A stretch of 64,000 nucleotides of DNA. Source: Chryseobacterium arthrosphaerae. Lineage in GTDB: Bacteria > Bacteroidota > Bacteroidia > Flavobacteriales > Weeksellaceae. Location: contig NZ_MAYG01000001.1 of assembly GCF_001684965.1 (NCBI RefSeq), forward strand, positions 2,046,001 to 2,110,000, in the 5' to 3' direction. This document shows, piece by piece, positions 26,231-34,132 of this stretch. The first letter of the stretch is position 1. Every line of letters begins with the position of its first letter. The notes beneath the pieces are model-generated. The model saw only the letters and a program-made list of their open reading frames with translations. It searched no databases and had not been told where the DNA came from. Position numbers and translations under genes: made by a program.

Positions 26231-26698
26231 TTACAAGCCTAAGCTCGCTAAGGATGAGGGTATCGTGAAATATCTGTATTTCAGTTCTATTGTTTCAATA
26301 GCAAGTTTGCTTTCTTCGGCGTTGAATTCTGAAACTTCCCATTTTACAGGGTATGCCCCAACGACATTCCAGACCATTAAAGGTGCTGTAGACTGAAGCC
26401 CGCCCGAAAGAGAAATGATCAGGTCTCTGGGTTCAAACTGGAAGTTTTCCATTGCATTTCTGCACCAGCTTATAAGTCCGGAACTTACGATTAATCCACG
26501 TTTAAGAACTAAATTGGGATATTTGGGTCTCAAAGGAAGCTGATGGGTAAATCTGTTTTCGCCTCCTTCGGCATATTCTTCAGTTCCAATTTCTGTGGAT
26601 AAACCTGATATGGATTGAAATCTGGAATCAATACCCTCTGTTGTTGAAATCCCGTTAACAATAAAAGAGAAACTGGTTGGAGGATATAATAGAGCCAT
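26231..26698 (-). CDS. Tube-initiator-like protein, Afp5-like
   Basis: 155 residues of the T4 gp19-type tail-tube fold: FSFIVNGISTTEG, SISGLSTEIGTEEYAEGG, a NLVLKRGLI strand and the C-terminal LAIETIELKYRYF. It is distinct from the two identical tube proteins upstream but shares the same order of strands. In Afp/PVC, Afp5 forms the first tube ring at the baseplate; the position immediately before the DUF5908 and LysM genes fits that. Two bases separate its start from the upstream tube stop. Confidence 0.88.
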   Translation of the reverse strand: MALLYPPTSFSFIVNGISTTEGIDSRFQSISGLSTEIGTEEYAEGGENRFTHQLPLRPKYPNLVLKRGLIVSSGLISWCRNAMENFQFEPRDLIISLSGGLQSTAPLMVWNVVGAYPVKWEVSEFNAEESKLAIETIELKYRYFTIPSSLASLGL

Positions 26699-26700
26699 GA

Positions 26701-27132
26701 TTAGTTATTTTCAATAGTTAATCCTTCGTGTGCAATTTCTAAGGTTTCCACGGCAACCTCATTACCTTCAGCTTTCAGATCTGTTGACTGTAATTTAAGC
26801 GGGAAGGCATTTTTTACTTTCCAGGTTACTGCAGGTTCTCCGTTCTCATCCAAAAGAGAAATCGTAATGGATCTGCGTTCTACCGTATTAAGCTGGATGG
26901 TTTTGAACCACTCAAAATATTCATTATCATTCTTGAAAGTTCCTCTTTTTAAGGTGATGTTACTGAAGCTCATCAATCCAGGCATTTTAATTTTGCTGAA
27001 GTCAGGGCTTGCTCCATGTCTGTATTCAATCAGAGCTGTTTCTGCATTCAGACCCGTTACTTCCTGGAATCCTATTTTTTTCCCGCCCCAATCTACTTCA
27101 AAGGCAAACTTTACTAATGGATATGTACTCAT
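26701..27132 (-). CDS. eCIS inner tube protein, copy A
   Basis: 143 residues of the tail-tube family (YPLVKFAFEVDWGGKKIGFQ, GASPDFSKIKMPGL, NITLKRGTF, VETLEIAHEGL). It forms stacked hexameric rings inside the sheath. The protein is identical at all 143 residues to copy B at 28575-29006; the few DNA differences noticed are synonymous. It belongs to a repeated sheath-tube unit (see repeat entries). Identical copies suggest either a dosage effect or recent gene conversion. Confidence 0.95.
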   Translation of the reverse strand: MSTYPLVKFAFEVDWGGKKIGFQEVTGLNAETALIEYRHGASPDFSKIKMPGLMSFSNITLKRGTFKNDNEYFEWFKTIQLNTVERRSITISLLDENGEPAVTWKVKNAFPLKLQSTDLKAEGNEVAVETLEIAHEGLTIENN

Positions 27133-27597
27133 AATTTTATTGATATTTAATTGTTAGTATTTATTTTATGCTTCCTGTAATTTGTGTGAAAAACGCAGCA
27201 CAATAAACTCAGCCGGACGAACTGCTGCCATACCGATCTCGATATTCATTCTGCCTTCAAGAATATCCTGTGCAGACATTGTTTTGTGCAGACCTACGCT
27301 TACATAATAAGCTTCTTCAGGCTTGCTTCCTGCCAAGGCTCCGTCTCTCCACTGCTGATCAAGGAAATTTTCGATCATGGTCTGTACACGAACCCAGGTA
27401 TTGGCGGTATTCGGTTCAAAAACAAAACGTTCTGTAGCTTTTTTCACTGATTCTTCCACCATGTTGAAGAAACGACGTACGGAGATATATCTCCACTCAT
27501 TGCTGTTTCCGTCTAATGTTCTTGCTCCCCAAACCAATGTTCCTTTTCCTGTGAAAGTTCTGATCGCATTGATTGATTTTCCGGCTGTAGAATCTAC
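26701..27597 (-). repeat. Duplicated sheath-tube segment, unit 1
   Basis: About 897 bases (tube gene, 33-base spacer and the last ~140 codons of the sheath gene) match 28575-29471 with a constant offset of 1874 bases. Scattered single-base differences are synonymous by eye (for example at the third position of several sheath codons). The match stops within the sheath genes, upstream of a conserved STAGKS. Confidence 0.88.
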
Positions 27598-28551
27598 GTT
27601 CATATTTTCCTGCTCTTCATGAGAAATTTTCACTTTAGGAGCTACTACGAAGTTAAGGCTAACGTTAGCCGGAGATTTCCATACTCCTGAAGTGCTGTCT
27701 ACTTTAGCATACACTCCTGCCATTGCTGATGATGGAGTCAGTACCACTTTTTTAGATGCAATTACTTTTTGAGCCAGGTTGTATAATTCAGAATTTTTTG
27801 TCTTTAACCATCCCAGGTTATTTTCACCCGTTTGCATTGTAACCGGTACAAGATCTCCTTCAGAATTAATTTCTTTATAGCTGTCGATTTTAACATCCTT
27901 ATCATCATAGCTATAGCTTAAAACGGTTTCTAATTTCGGATAATACGCAGCTCCGTATTTTAAACGCTGACCACTTTGTCCTACACCAGGACCTGCAGCG
28001 CCTTTAAAGGACTCAACATTGTCAAGGACATCCATGATGACAAATCTGTCTTTCATTGATTCTGCCTGATCTAAAGCCAGTTCGTACACGTCATAGGCAT
28101 CAGCGGCAGTTAAAGATTCAGCATCCGGGAAAACAATAAGTGTTGGCTCATCTTCTTTTTCCAGCGTAGCAAGAGCTTTTTCAAAATCAACTCTTTCTCC
28201 TTTAGTGGGATAACCTGCTGCTGTTCCTGCAGAAACAATATAACAAGGTCCACCGCCGTTAGCAAAATACATTTGCATCGCATAATACATTTTGAAAGGG
28301 CTTAGCTTGGTGTTATCTACATTGGCTGTTACAACAATATCTTCAATTGAAATAGAGATCGCTGTTTTTTCTTTGTTAGCTTTTCCAAAAACTGTTTCAT
28401 ATTCCAACATAGAAGAGATCCTTGTCGGCTCATTTTTTGGTCCTTTTTCCGTATACCCGATAAAAGCAGGGATAGCTGTTTCTACTTGTGCTACAGATGG
28501 TGGGAATTTCGCAGTTTCTTCTACGTAAACTCCAGGTGTTTTGTAATTCAT
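27166..28551 (-). CDS. eCIS contractile sheath protein, short form
   Basis: 461 residues. Sheath hallmarks are the N-terminal YKTPGVYVEE followed by AIPAFIGYTEKGP, the MYFANGGGPCYIVS strand, and the C-terminal core TGKGTLVWGARTLDG, NTWVRVQTMIENFL, LWQQWRDGAL-like helix, and AEFIVLRFSHKLQEA. Sheath subunits wrap the tube and contract to drive it out. The C-terminal ~140 residues equal those of the 573-residue sheath; the N-terminal half differs. It lacks the long Ala-rich insertion, so it presents the smoothest surface of the three sheath types. Confidence 0.95.
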   Translation of the reverse strand: MNYKTPGVYVEETAKFPPSVAQVETAIPAFIGYTEKGPKNEPTRISSMLEYETVFGKANKEKTAISISIEDIVVTANVDNTKLSPFKMYYAMQMYFANGGGPCYIVSAGTAAGYPTKGERVDFEKALATLEKEDEPTLIVFPDAESLTAADAYDVYELALDQAESMKDRFVIMDVLDNVESFKGAAGPGVGQSGQRLKYGAAYYPKLETVLSYSYDDKDVKIDSYKEINSEGDLVPVTMQTGENNLGWLKTKNSELYNLAQKVIASKKVVLTPSSAMAGVYAKVDSTSGVWKSPANVSLNFVVAPKVKISHEEQENMNVDSTAGKSINAIRTFTGKGTLVWGARTLDGNSNEWRYISVRRFFNMVEESVKKATERFVFEPNTANTWVRVQTMIENFLDQQWRDGALAGSKPEEAYYVSVGLHKTMSAQDILEGRMNIEIGMAAVRPAEFIVLRFSHKLQEA

Positions 28552-28574
28552 TTGTTAAAAATTTAAAGTTAATA

Positions 28575-29006
28575 TTAGTTATTTTCAATAGTTAATCCTT
28601 CGTGTGCAATTTCTAAGGTTTCAACGGCAACCTCATTACCTTCAGCTTTCAGATCTGTTGACTGTAATTTAAGCGGGAAGGCATTTTTCACTTTCCAGGT
28701 TACTGCAGGTTCTCCGTTCTCATCCAAAAGAGAAATCGTAATGGATCTGCGTTCTACCGTATTAAGCTGGATGGTTTTGAACCACTCAAAATATTCATTA
28801 TCATTCTTGAAAGTTCCTCTTTTTAAGGTGATGTTACTGAAGCTCATCAATCCAGGCATTTTAATTTTGCTGAAGTCAGGGCTTGCTCCATGTCTGTATT
28901 CAATCAGAGCTGTTTCTGCATTCAGACCCGTTACTTCCTGGAATCCTATTTTTTTCCCGCCCCAATCTACTTCAAAGGCAAACTTTACTAATGGATATGT
29001 ACTCAT
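28575..29006 (-). CDS. eCIS inner tube protein, copy B
   Basis: Same 143-residue protein as copy A, with the same tube-fold motifs. It lies between the long and short sheath genes, giving the order sheath-tube-sheath-tube in the direction of transcription. Because both copies are identical they should be interchangeable in the particle. Confidence 0.95.
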   Translation of the reverse strand: MSTYPLVKFAFEVDWGGKKIGFQEVTGLNAETALIEYRHGASPDFSKIKMPGLMSFSNITLKRGTFKNDNEYFEWFKTIQLNTVERRSITISLLDENGEPAVTWKVKNAFPLKLQSTDLKAEGNEVAVETLEIAHEGLTIENN

Positions 29007-29471
29007 AATTTTATTGATATTTAATTGTTAGTATTTATTTTATGCTTCCTGTAATTTGTGTGAAAAACGCAGCACAATAAACTCAGCCGGACGCACTGCT
29101 GCCATACCGATCTCGATATTCATTCTGCCTTCAAGAATATCCTGTGCAGACATTGTTTTGTGCAGACCTACACTTACATAATAAGCTTCTTCAGGCTTGC
29201 TTCCTGCCAAAGCTCCGTCTCTCCACTGCTGATCAAGGAAATTTTCTATCATGGTCTGTACACGAACCCAGGTATTGGCGGTATTCGGTTCAAAGACAAA
29301 ACGTTCCGTAGCTTTCTTCACTGATTCTTCCACCATGTTGAAGAAACGACGTACTGAGATATATCTCCACTCATTGCTGTTTCCGTCTAACGTTCTTGCT
29401 CCCCAAACCAATGTTCCTTTTCCTGTGAAAGTTCTGATCGCATTGATTGATTTTCCGGCTGTAGAATCTAT
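28575..29471 (-). repeat. Duplicated sheath-tube segment, unit 2
   Basis: Partner of the unit at 26701-27597. Includes the whole tube gene B, the same 33-base spacer and the conserved sheath C-terminus. Near-identity over both coding and spacer DNA points to recent duplication or ongoing gene conversion. Confidence 0.88.
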
Positions 29472-30761
29472 ATTCAGCATATCCTGATCTTTGTTGGAAA
29501 TTTTTACTGCCGGTCCATCTACAAGGTTAAATCCAAGGTTAGCCGGAGATTTCCATACTCCTGAAGTACCGTCTACTTTTGCATATGCTCCTGCCATTGC
29601 CGATGATGGTGCCAGTACTACCTGTACAGACTCAATTGCTTTTTTAGCCTGATTATACAATTCAGAATTAGCAGATTTCAGATCAGATAATTTTGAGACA
29701 CCAGATGCACCGGTAACTACAACATCAGCATCTTTGAAATCATAGCTTAAAACAGTTTTCAGTTTCGGATAATAGGCTGCACCATATTTTAAATGTAAAG
29801 AAGAAACTTTATCTCTGAAAGCAGCAGCATCTCCAAGAACATCCATAATGACAAATCTGTCTTTCAATGCTCCTGCTTGATCTAAAGCCTTATTGTACAC
29901 AGAGTATACTTCTGCGATAGCAGCTGTATTTCCGGCTCTGGTAGAAAGTTTGTTTTTAACTGCAACAGTATCCGATTCAATGGCTGAAGCTGTATCAGAA
30001 TCTATTTCATAAGCAGTATAAATATTCTGAGCAGCAGCTTTAACAGTAGGAACGGTAGCACCTGGAACAGCAGCAGCAGCTTTCACAGCAACTAAGATAA
30101 TCTGGCCGAGCTTAGCACTTGCAGCCTGTAAATAGTTAGGATTAGGAACATTAAACTCAGCAACTTTAGCTTCAGCAGCGGCAACAGCAGCTTGTACAGT
30201 AGCACCTGCAACAGCCTCTGTAACAATATTTGCAATACTTTTAAGCGAAGAAGTAATAACTTTACTATTTAACGCTGTAGTACTAGCAGCAGAAGCGGCA
30301 GCAACATCACCGGTAGAAGGAACTAAACCTTGAAGATCCGGGAAAACAATCAGGGTAGGTTCATCTTCTCTTTTTAACAGCTCAAGACCATATAATAAAG
30401 TTCCTGCTGTTGTAGGGAGCCCTACCGTCACGGCACCTGTGTAATCTCCTACAGATACGATATAGCAAGGGCCACCGCCATTGGCAAAGTACATCTGCAT
30501 GGCATAATACATTTTAAAGTCATTGACCTTGGTCTGCATTGCTGTTGCTTCACCATCTTTGAAAATTACAGCGAAGTTTTCCGGATTTGCTTTTCCGAAA
30601 AGGTCTTCGTACTCCAGCATAGAAGAGATTCTTGTTGGTGCATTTTTGGGTCCTTTTGCCGTATATCCGATAAAAGCAGGAATCGCTGTTTCAACTTGCG
30701 CTACGGAAGGTGGAAAATTCGCCTCTTCCTCCACGTAAACGCCAGGGGTTTTGTAATTCAT
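29040..30761 (-). CDS. eCIS contractile sheath protein with Ala-rich insertion
   Basis: 573 residues. N-terminus YKTPGVYVEEEANFPPSVAQVETAIPAFIGYTAKGP and C-terminal core are near-identical to the short sheath. Between them (about residues 145-300) there is an insertion very rich in Ala, Val and Thr (AAASAASTTALN, AAVAAAEAKVAEF, AVKAAAAVPGATV) that should form a helical domain on the outer sheath surface. Afp/PVC loci also carry three sheath paralogs of unequal length. The inserted domain may space or decorate the sheath; its function is unknown. Confidence 0.93.
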   Translation of the reverse strand: MNYKTPGVYVEEEANFPPSVAQVETAIPAFIGYTAKGPKNAPTRISSMLEYEDLFGKANPENFAVIFKDGEATAMQTKVNDFKMYYAMQMYFANGGGPCYIVSVGDYTGAVTVGLPTTAGTLLYGLELLKREDEPTLIVFPDLQGLVPSTGDVAAASAASTTALNSKVITSSLKSIANIVTEAVAGATVQAAVAAAEAKVAEFNVPNPNYLQAASAKLGQIILVAVKAAAAVPGATVPTVKAAAQNIYTAYEIDSDTASAIESDTVAVKNKLSTRAGNTAAIAEVYSVYNKALDQAGALKDRFVIMDVLGDAAAFRDKVSSLHLKYGAAYYPKLKTVLSYDFKDADVVVTGASGVSKLSDLKSANSELYNQAKKAIESVQVVLAPSSAMAGAYAKVDGTSGVWKSPANLGFNLVDGPAVKISNKDQDMLNIDSTAGKSINAIRTFTGKGTLVWGARTLDGNSNEWRYISVRRFFNMVEESVKKATERFVFEPNTANTWVRVQTMIENFLDQQWRDGALAGSKPEEAYYVSVGLHKTMSAQDILEGRMNIEIGMAAVRPAEFIVLRFSHKLQEA

Positions 30762-30796
30762 TTGTTAAAAATTTTAAGTTAATATTAATTATTCCA

Positions 30797-30811
30797 CGAA
30801 GTACAACTTCG
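30797..30811 (-). other. Small hairpin between sheath genes
   Basis: CGAAGT/ACTTCG (30797-30802 with 30806-30811) with a three-base loop, in the 76-base gap downstream of the first sheath gene. Too short and lacking a T-run to be a strong terminator; could protect mRNA ends. Confidence 0.4.
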
Positions 30812-30837
30812 AATGTTCATTTGTGATTGATTGGTTT

Positions 30838-32547
30838 TTACGCTTTTTGTAATTTGTGTGAGAATTTCAACACAATAAATTCTGCCGGACGTACTAATGC
30901 GATTCTAATTGTAGTTTCCATTGTATGGGTATCTTTGATCCCCTTAATGATAACTTCATAAGCTTCTTTCGGTTTATTGCCGGCTAATGCGCCATCCATC
31001 CATTGCTGATGAAGAAAGTTTTCTATTGTATTTTTTGCCCGCAGCCATGTATGTTCTGTATTGGGTCTTTTGATAAATTTGGCGAGTGCATCGTTTACAG
31101 ACTGTCTGAGCATATCATAATATCGGCGCACCTGTATGTACTTCCATGTGTTATCTTTCTCATCTTTCTGATCCTGCCCGTCAACTGTTCTGGCTCCCCA
31201 TACTAAGGTTCCTTTTCCAGTAAAGGTTCTGATCGCATTGATTGATTTTCCGGAAATATGAGTATGCATACCCGCCTGTTCCTGATCAGAAATTTTTTCT
31301 GTAGGGGCCATTACATAATTAAGGCTTACATTGGCCGGAGCTTTCCACACTCCTCTTGTACTGTCTACTCTGCCATACACTCCTGCCATGGCTGATGACG
31401 GGGGTAAGACCATTCTTAATGACTGTATTTCCTGTTTTATATGGTTGTACAATGCTGAATTGGATGATTCCAGGTTCTTAAGGCTTATTCCGCTTGCCGC
31501 ACCTCTTTCATCTTTTACTCCCAGAATTGCTGTTTTTAATGCTTCAAACTCTCCACTAAAGACCGGTTCATCTTCATTTAAATCATCAGGGTTAATAAAA
31601 TCATCTATAATCCCTTCATATATGGCATCCAGCACTACTTCTGCCTCAACAATGGCTGCCGTTAAAGTATCTTTTCCAGTACCGGGATCAGCTGTTTCAT
31701 GTATTTCTTCTGCAATGGCAACAGCCTGGCTCAGCAGATCGGCAAGTACATAAGCATTCGCAGACCTGATTGAGATTTCCTCACTTGCCAGTCTCTTTAA
31801 CTCATCCAAGGCGGCAATCTCTTTGGCATAAAAAACAGCACTATCCTGTCCGGACGCCTGCAGACCGGTATGTACTATGGCTGCATTCTCGTCAAAAGTA
31901 TAATTCAAAACGGTTTTTAAATGCGGGAAATACGCTGCAGCATGGCTGGTGAGGTTTATTTTTTTTCCAAAATTATCAATGGTATTGAAACCGTCTGAAA
32001 GGGTTTCAGAGTTTCCGTAATAGGTATCTAACAGGGCAAATCTGTTTTTTGATTCAATTCCCAACTTACTGATCACTTCATTATAAATCTCATAGAAATC
32101 AGATTCACTGGTCAATGAGACTGCATCAGGCAATATAATAAGGGCAGGTTCTATTATGGCTTCAACGATTCCCAATCCCTGCTGAAGTGATGATAATGAG
32201 ACTTCTCCTTCTGAAGGATACGGGCCTACAGAAAAAATATAACACGGGCCTCCACCATTCGCAAAATACATCTGAAGGGAGTAGTACATTAAAAATTTTG
32301 CCTGAGGAGCCACAAGAGTTGTTCCTTTTCCTTCTACATCTTTCAGCTGGATATTTTCTTTTTTTGCTTTTCCAAAAAGTAATTCATAATCCAGAAGAGA
32401 ATTGATTTTTAACGGCTTATTATTGCCGGCAGGTACAAGTTCAGTATATCCTATGAATACCGGTACAGCTGTTTCTATTAATGCAACGGAATGTGGAAGT
32501 GTAGCAATTTCTTCAACTGACACACCCGGTGTTGTTGGATTCGACAT
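30838..32547 (-). CDS. eCIS contractile sheath protein, divergent paralog
   Basis: 569 residues. Shares the ends of the family (TPGVSVEEIATLPHSVALIETAVPVFIGYTE at the start; FTGKGTLVWGARTVDG and AEFIVLKFSHKLQKA at the end) but is clearly diverged from the other two. A helical insertion (about residues 230-345: KEIAALDELKRLASEE, SQAVAIAEEIHE, AAIVEAEVVLDAIYEG) replaces the Ala-rich insert of the 573-residue sheath. As first sheath in transcription order it may form a special ring (baseplate-proximal or cap-proximal), as proposed for Afp paralogs. Confidence 0.93.
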   Translation of the reverse strand: MSNPTTPGVSVEEIATLPHSVALIETAVPVFIGYTELVPAGNNKPLKINSLLDYELLFGKAKKENIQLKDVEGKGTTLVAPQAKFLMYYSLQMYFANGGGPCYIFSVGPYPSEGEVSLSSLQQGLGIVEAIIEPALIILPDAVSLTSESDFYEIYNEVISKLGIESKNRFALLDTYYGNSETLSDGFNTIDNFGKKINLTSHAAAYFPHLKTVLNYTFDENAAIVHTGLQASGQDSAVFYAKEIAALDELKRLASEEISIRSANAYVLADLLSQAVAIAEEIHETADPGTGKDTLTAAIVEAEVVLDAIYEGIIDDFINPDDLNEDEPVFSGEFEALKTAILGVKDERGAASGISLKNLESSNSALYNHIKQEIQSLRMVLPPSSAMAGVYGRVDSTRGVWKAPANVSLNYVMAPTEKISDQEQAGMHTHISGKSINAIRTFTGKGTLVWGARTVDGQDQKDEKDNTWKYIQVRRYYDMLRQSVNDALAKFIKRPNTEHTWLRAKNTIENFLHQQWMDGALAGNKPKEAYEVIIKGIKDTHTMETTIRIALVRPAEFIVLKFSHKLQKA

Positions 32548-32599
32548 GTTTAAAAAATTTAAGTTAAAGGTTATTAGTTTTTTGTTTTTATTTTTATGG

Positions 32600-33172
32600 T
32601 CAATTAATTTTAAACTCTTTTATATTAACGTCTTTAATTAATTTAACAGAAGTAGTATTTTTCGCCACAATTTTTATTATACTGATTTTATATAATACAG
32701 AAGGCATTACCTTTCCGCCTAATAATCCCCAGACGTAGCTTAGCTGTTCAAAAGGAACGGAATGCAGCTCTATTCTGAAACTGAAATCTTTCGTCCTGTC
32801 ATCAGAATCATCCTGATAGTTCAGCGTACTGTTGGTCTGAAAAATTTCGATCACTTTTGAAATATTGGCCAAAGATTTGGCATAGGAAGATCTGTTTGCA
32901 GAAACCATTGCGTAAAGATTTAAATAGGCCGGAGTACTTTCCATATTTATTTCATCCTGTGTCTGTGGTGTCAGATACCTGGAACTGTTTTTTAATGTTG
33001 ATTCTTCTTCAACGTTTACCAATGTAATGACTACTTTATTTTCAATACCTGAAGCTTCACTGTCATGTTTTGAAATGTCATCCAAAACCACAACGATTTC
33101 CCCCGGAATATCCTCAAATTCTCCTGAATTGTTCAGATGATCTTTTAAAACTGTTAATACTTTATTAATCAT
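32600..33172 (-). CDS. Cap/terminator protein, DUF4255, Afp16-like
   Basis: 190 residues. The DUF4255 (Pvc16 N-terminal) pattern is visible: a helical opening, the KVVITLVNVEEE strand, TPAYLNLYAMVSAN and the SYVWGLLGGKVMPSVLYKISIIKI block near residues 145-170. In Afp/PVC, Afp16 caps the tube-sheath end and fixes length. It is the first gene of the structural operon, immediately behind a good -7 box, so it is made together with the sheath proteins. Confidence 0.92.
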   Translation of the reverse strand: MINKVLTVLKDHLNNSGEFEDIPGEIVVVLDDISKHDSEASGIENKVVITLVNVEEESTLKNSSRYLTPQTQDEINMESTPAYLNLYAMVSANRSSYAKSLANISKVIEIFQTNSTLNYQDDSDDRTKDFSFRIELHSVPFEQLSYVWGLLGGKVMPSVLYKISIIKIVAKNTTSVKLIKDVNIKEFKIN

Positions 33173-33198
33173 AATTTCTGTTCTTAATTATTATGGTG

Positions 33199-33231
33199 CA
33201 AACATACAATCCCTCCCATCCAAAAGACAAA
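33199..33231 (-). promoter_or_regulatory. Likely promoter of the eCIS structural operon
   Basis: On the minus strand: a TTTG at 33228-33231 (-33 type), about 21 bases, then TATGTTTG (33206 down to 33199) matching TAnnTTTG. It lies 27 bases before the DUF4255 start codon. Fits the Bacteroidota promoter pattern. Confidence 0.55.
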
Positions 33232-33732
33232 TATTTTGAGGTATCAATACAGTCTTTGCAGTAAATAGGATTTTTACCTTTTTTAAAAAAAACAAAAAAA
33301 ATATCCTACAAAAAACTTAAAATCAATTATTTAAATACAAGTTTGAAAAACAAAAAAATGAGTCCGGGTATTTTTCAGGTCAGATGGTGATCAGATTTGA
33401 GGTAGCCTGTTCAACCGGATTGTATCAATGAAAAACCGCTCTGCTTCAATATAGAAATTACCTTTAACCAGGCTATTGTTGACAGGATTTTCTAAATGTT
33501 TTTTTAAATCAATATACCGTCAGTAATTCCATCCGCCGTTCAGCTGTTATCTGAAATATCCGTTTTTAAAGATGATCATCTATTGTACAGTTTCTTCTGT
33601 CAAATGTATCAGCTTCCAACACAGAATCATCTCTGAAAACTGTCAGCCCGTATCATCAGGAAGCGGTTTGGATATCTACTGCAAAGACAGAACAGAGGGA
33701 CCTTATAATTCGTAAAATGGTTTTTCAACTTC

Positions 33733-33740
33733 TAATTTTG
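33733..33740 (+). promoter_or_regulatory. Likely -7 box of the tape-measure/ATPase/effector operon
   Basis: TAATTTTG matches TAnnTTTG, 29 bases before the ATG of the Cys-rich gene. The same box with the following GACCC recurs at 49812. A -33 TTG is not evident. Confidence 0.4.
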
Positions 33741-33769
33741 ACCCCAATAATTTTAAAAACTTTAATCAT

Positions 33770-34090
33770 ATGAACATCAAAAATCTTTTTGGCAAGCGCA
33801 ATGAAATCATTGGCGGCCATTTCAATGAATTACGTGCAAAACTGGGTGTAGCGAATCAAAATGAAGAAGCCATTTTCTCTTTAAGAGAAGAAATCTGTAA
33901 TGCATGCCCCTTAAAAAACGGCAACAACTGTAACGCTGTAAAATGGATGGATCCTAATACCTTAGACGTTGCAGACGGACCAAAAGACGGATATATCAGA
34001 GGATGCGGATGCAGATTGAGCGCCAAACAGAGATCAAAATTAAGCCTTTGCCCTGCAGGTTTCTGGGGTGGGGAATTTGATCAGAAATAA
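33770..34090 (+). CDS. Cys-rich putative metal-binding protein
   Basis: 106 residues, no signal peptide. A helical N-terminus is followed by EICNACPLKNGNNCNAV (Cys-x2-Cys-x7-Cys) near residues 43-58 and by RGCGCRLSAKQRSKLSLCP near 81-100, giving six to seven Cys in spacings typical of a structural zinc site or Fe-S cluster. It is the first gene of the operon encoding tape measure, ATPase and effector, 42 bases before the next gene. I do not recognise a named family. A DNA/RNA-binding regulator or an assembly factor are possible. Confidence 0.75.
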   Translation: MNIKNLFGKRNEIIGGHFNELRAKLGVANQNEEAIFSLREEICNACPLKNGNNCNAVKWMDPNTLDVADGPKDGYIRGCGCRLSAKQRSKLSLCPAGFWGGEFDQK

Positions 34091-34132
34091 AAGTAATCGC
34101 CTACCGGTATTGTATAACTAAAATCTATAAAA

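Larger units (their letters stand above)
33173..33769. other. Divergent promoter region of the eCIS locus
   Basis: 597 bases without a supported gene between the structural operon and the tape-measure/ATPase operon. It has poly-A tracts around 33285-33300 and a -7-like box at each end. No GAACA/TGTTC palindrome like that in front of the LexA-like gene was found by eye, so direct control by that repressor is not proven. Confidence 0.6.

Noticed and set aside
8828..33172. Type VI secretion system
   Set aside because: Sheath is one protein rather than TssB/TssC, and no TssJLM membrane complex or ClpV is seen; LysM adaptor, DUF4255 and tape-measure proteins fit eCIS.
8828..33172. Intact myophage prophage
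   Set aside because: No capsid, portal, terminase, integrase or replication genes are present.
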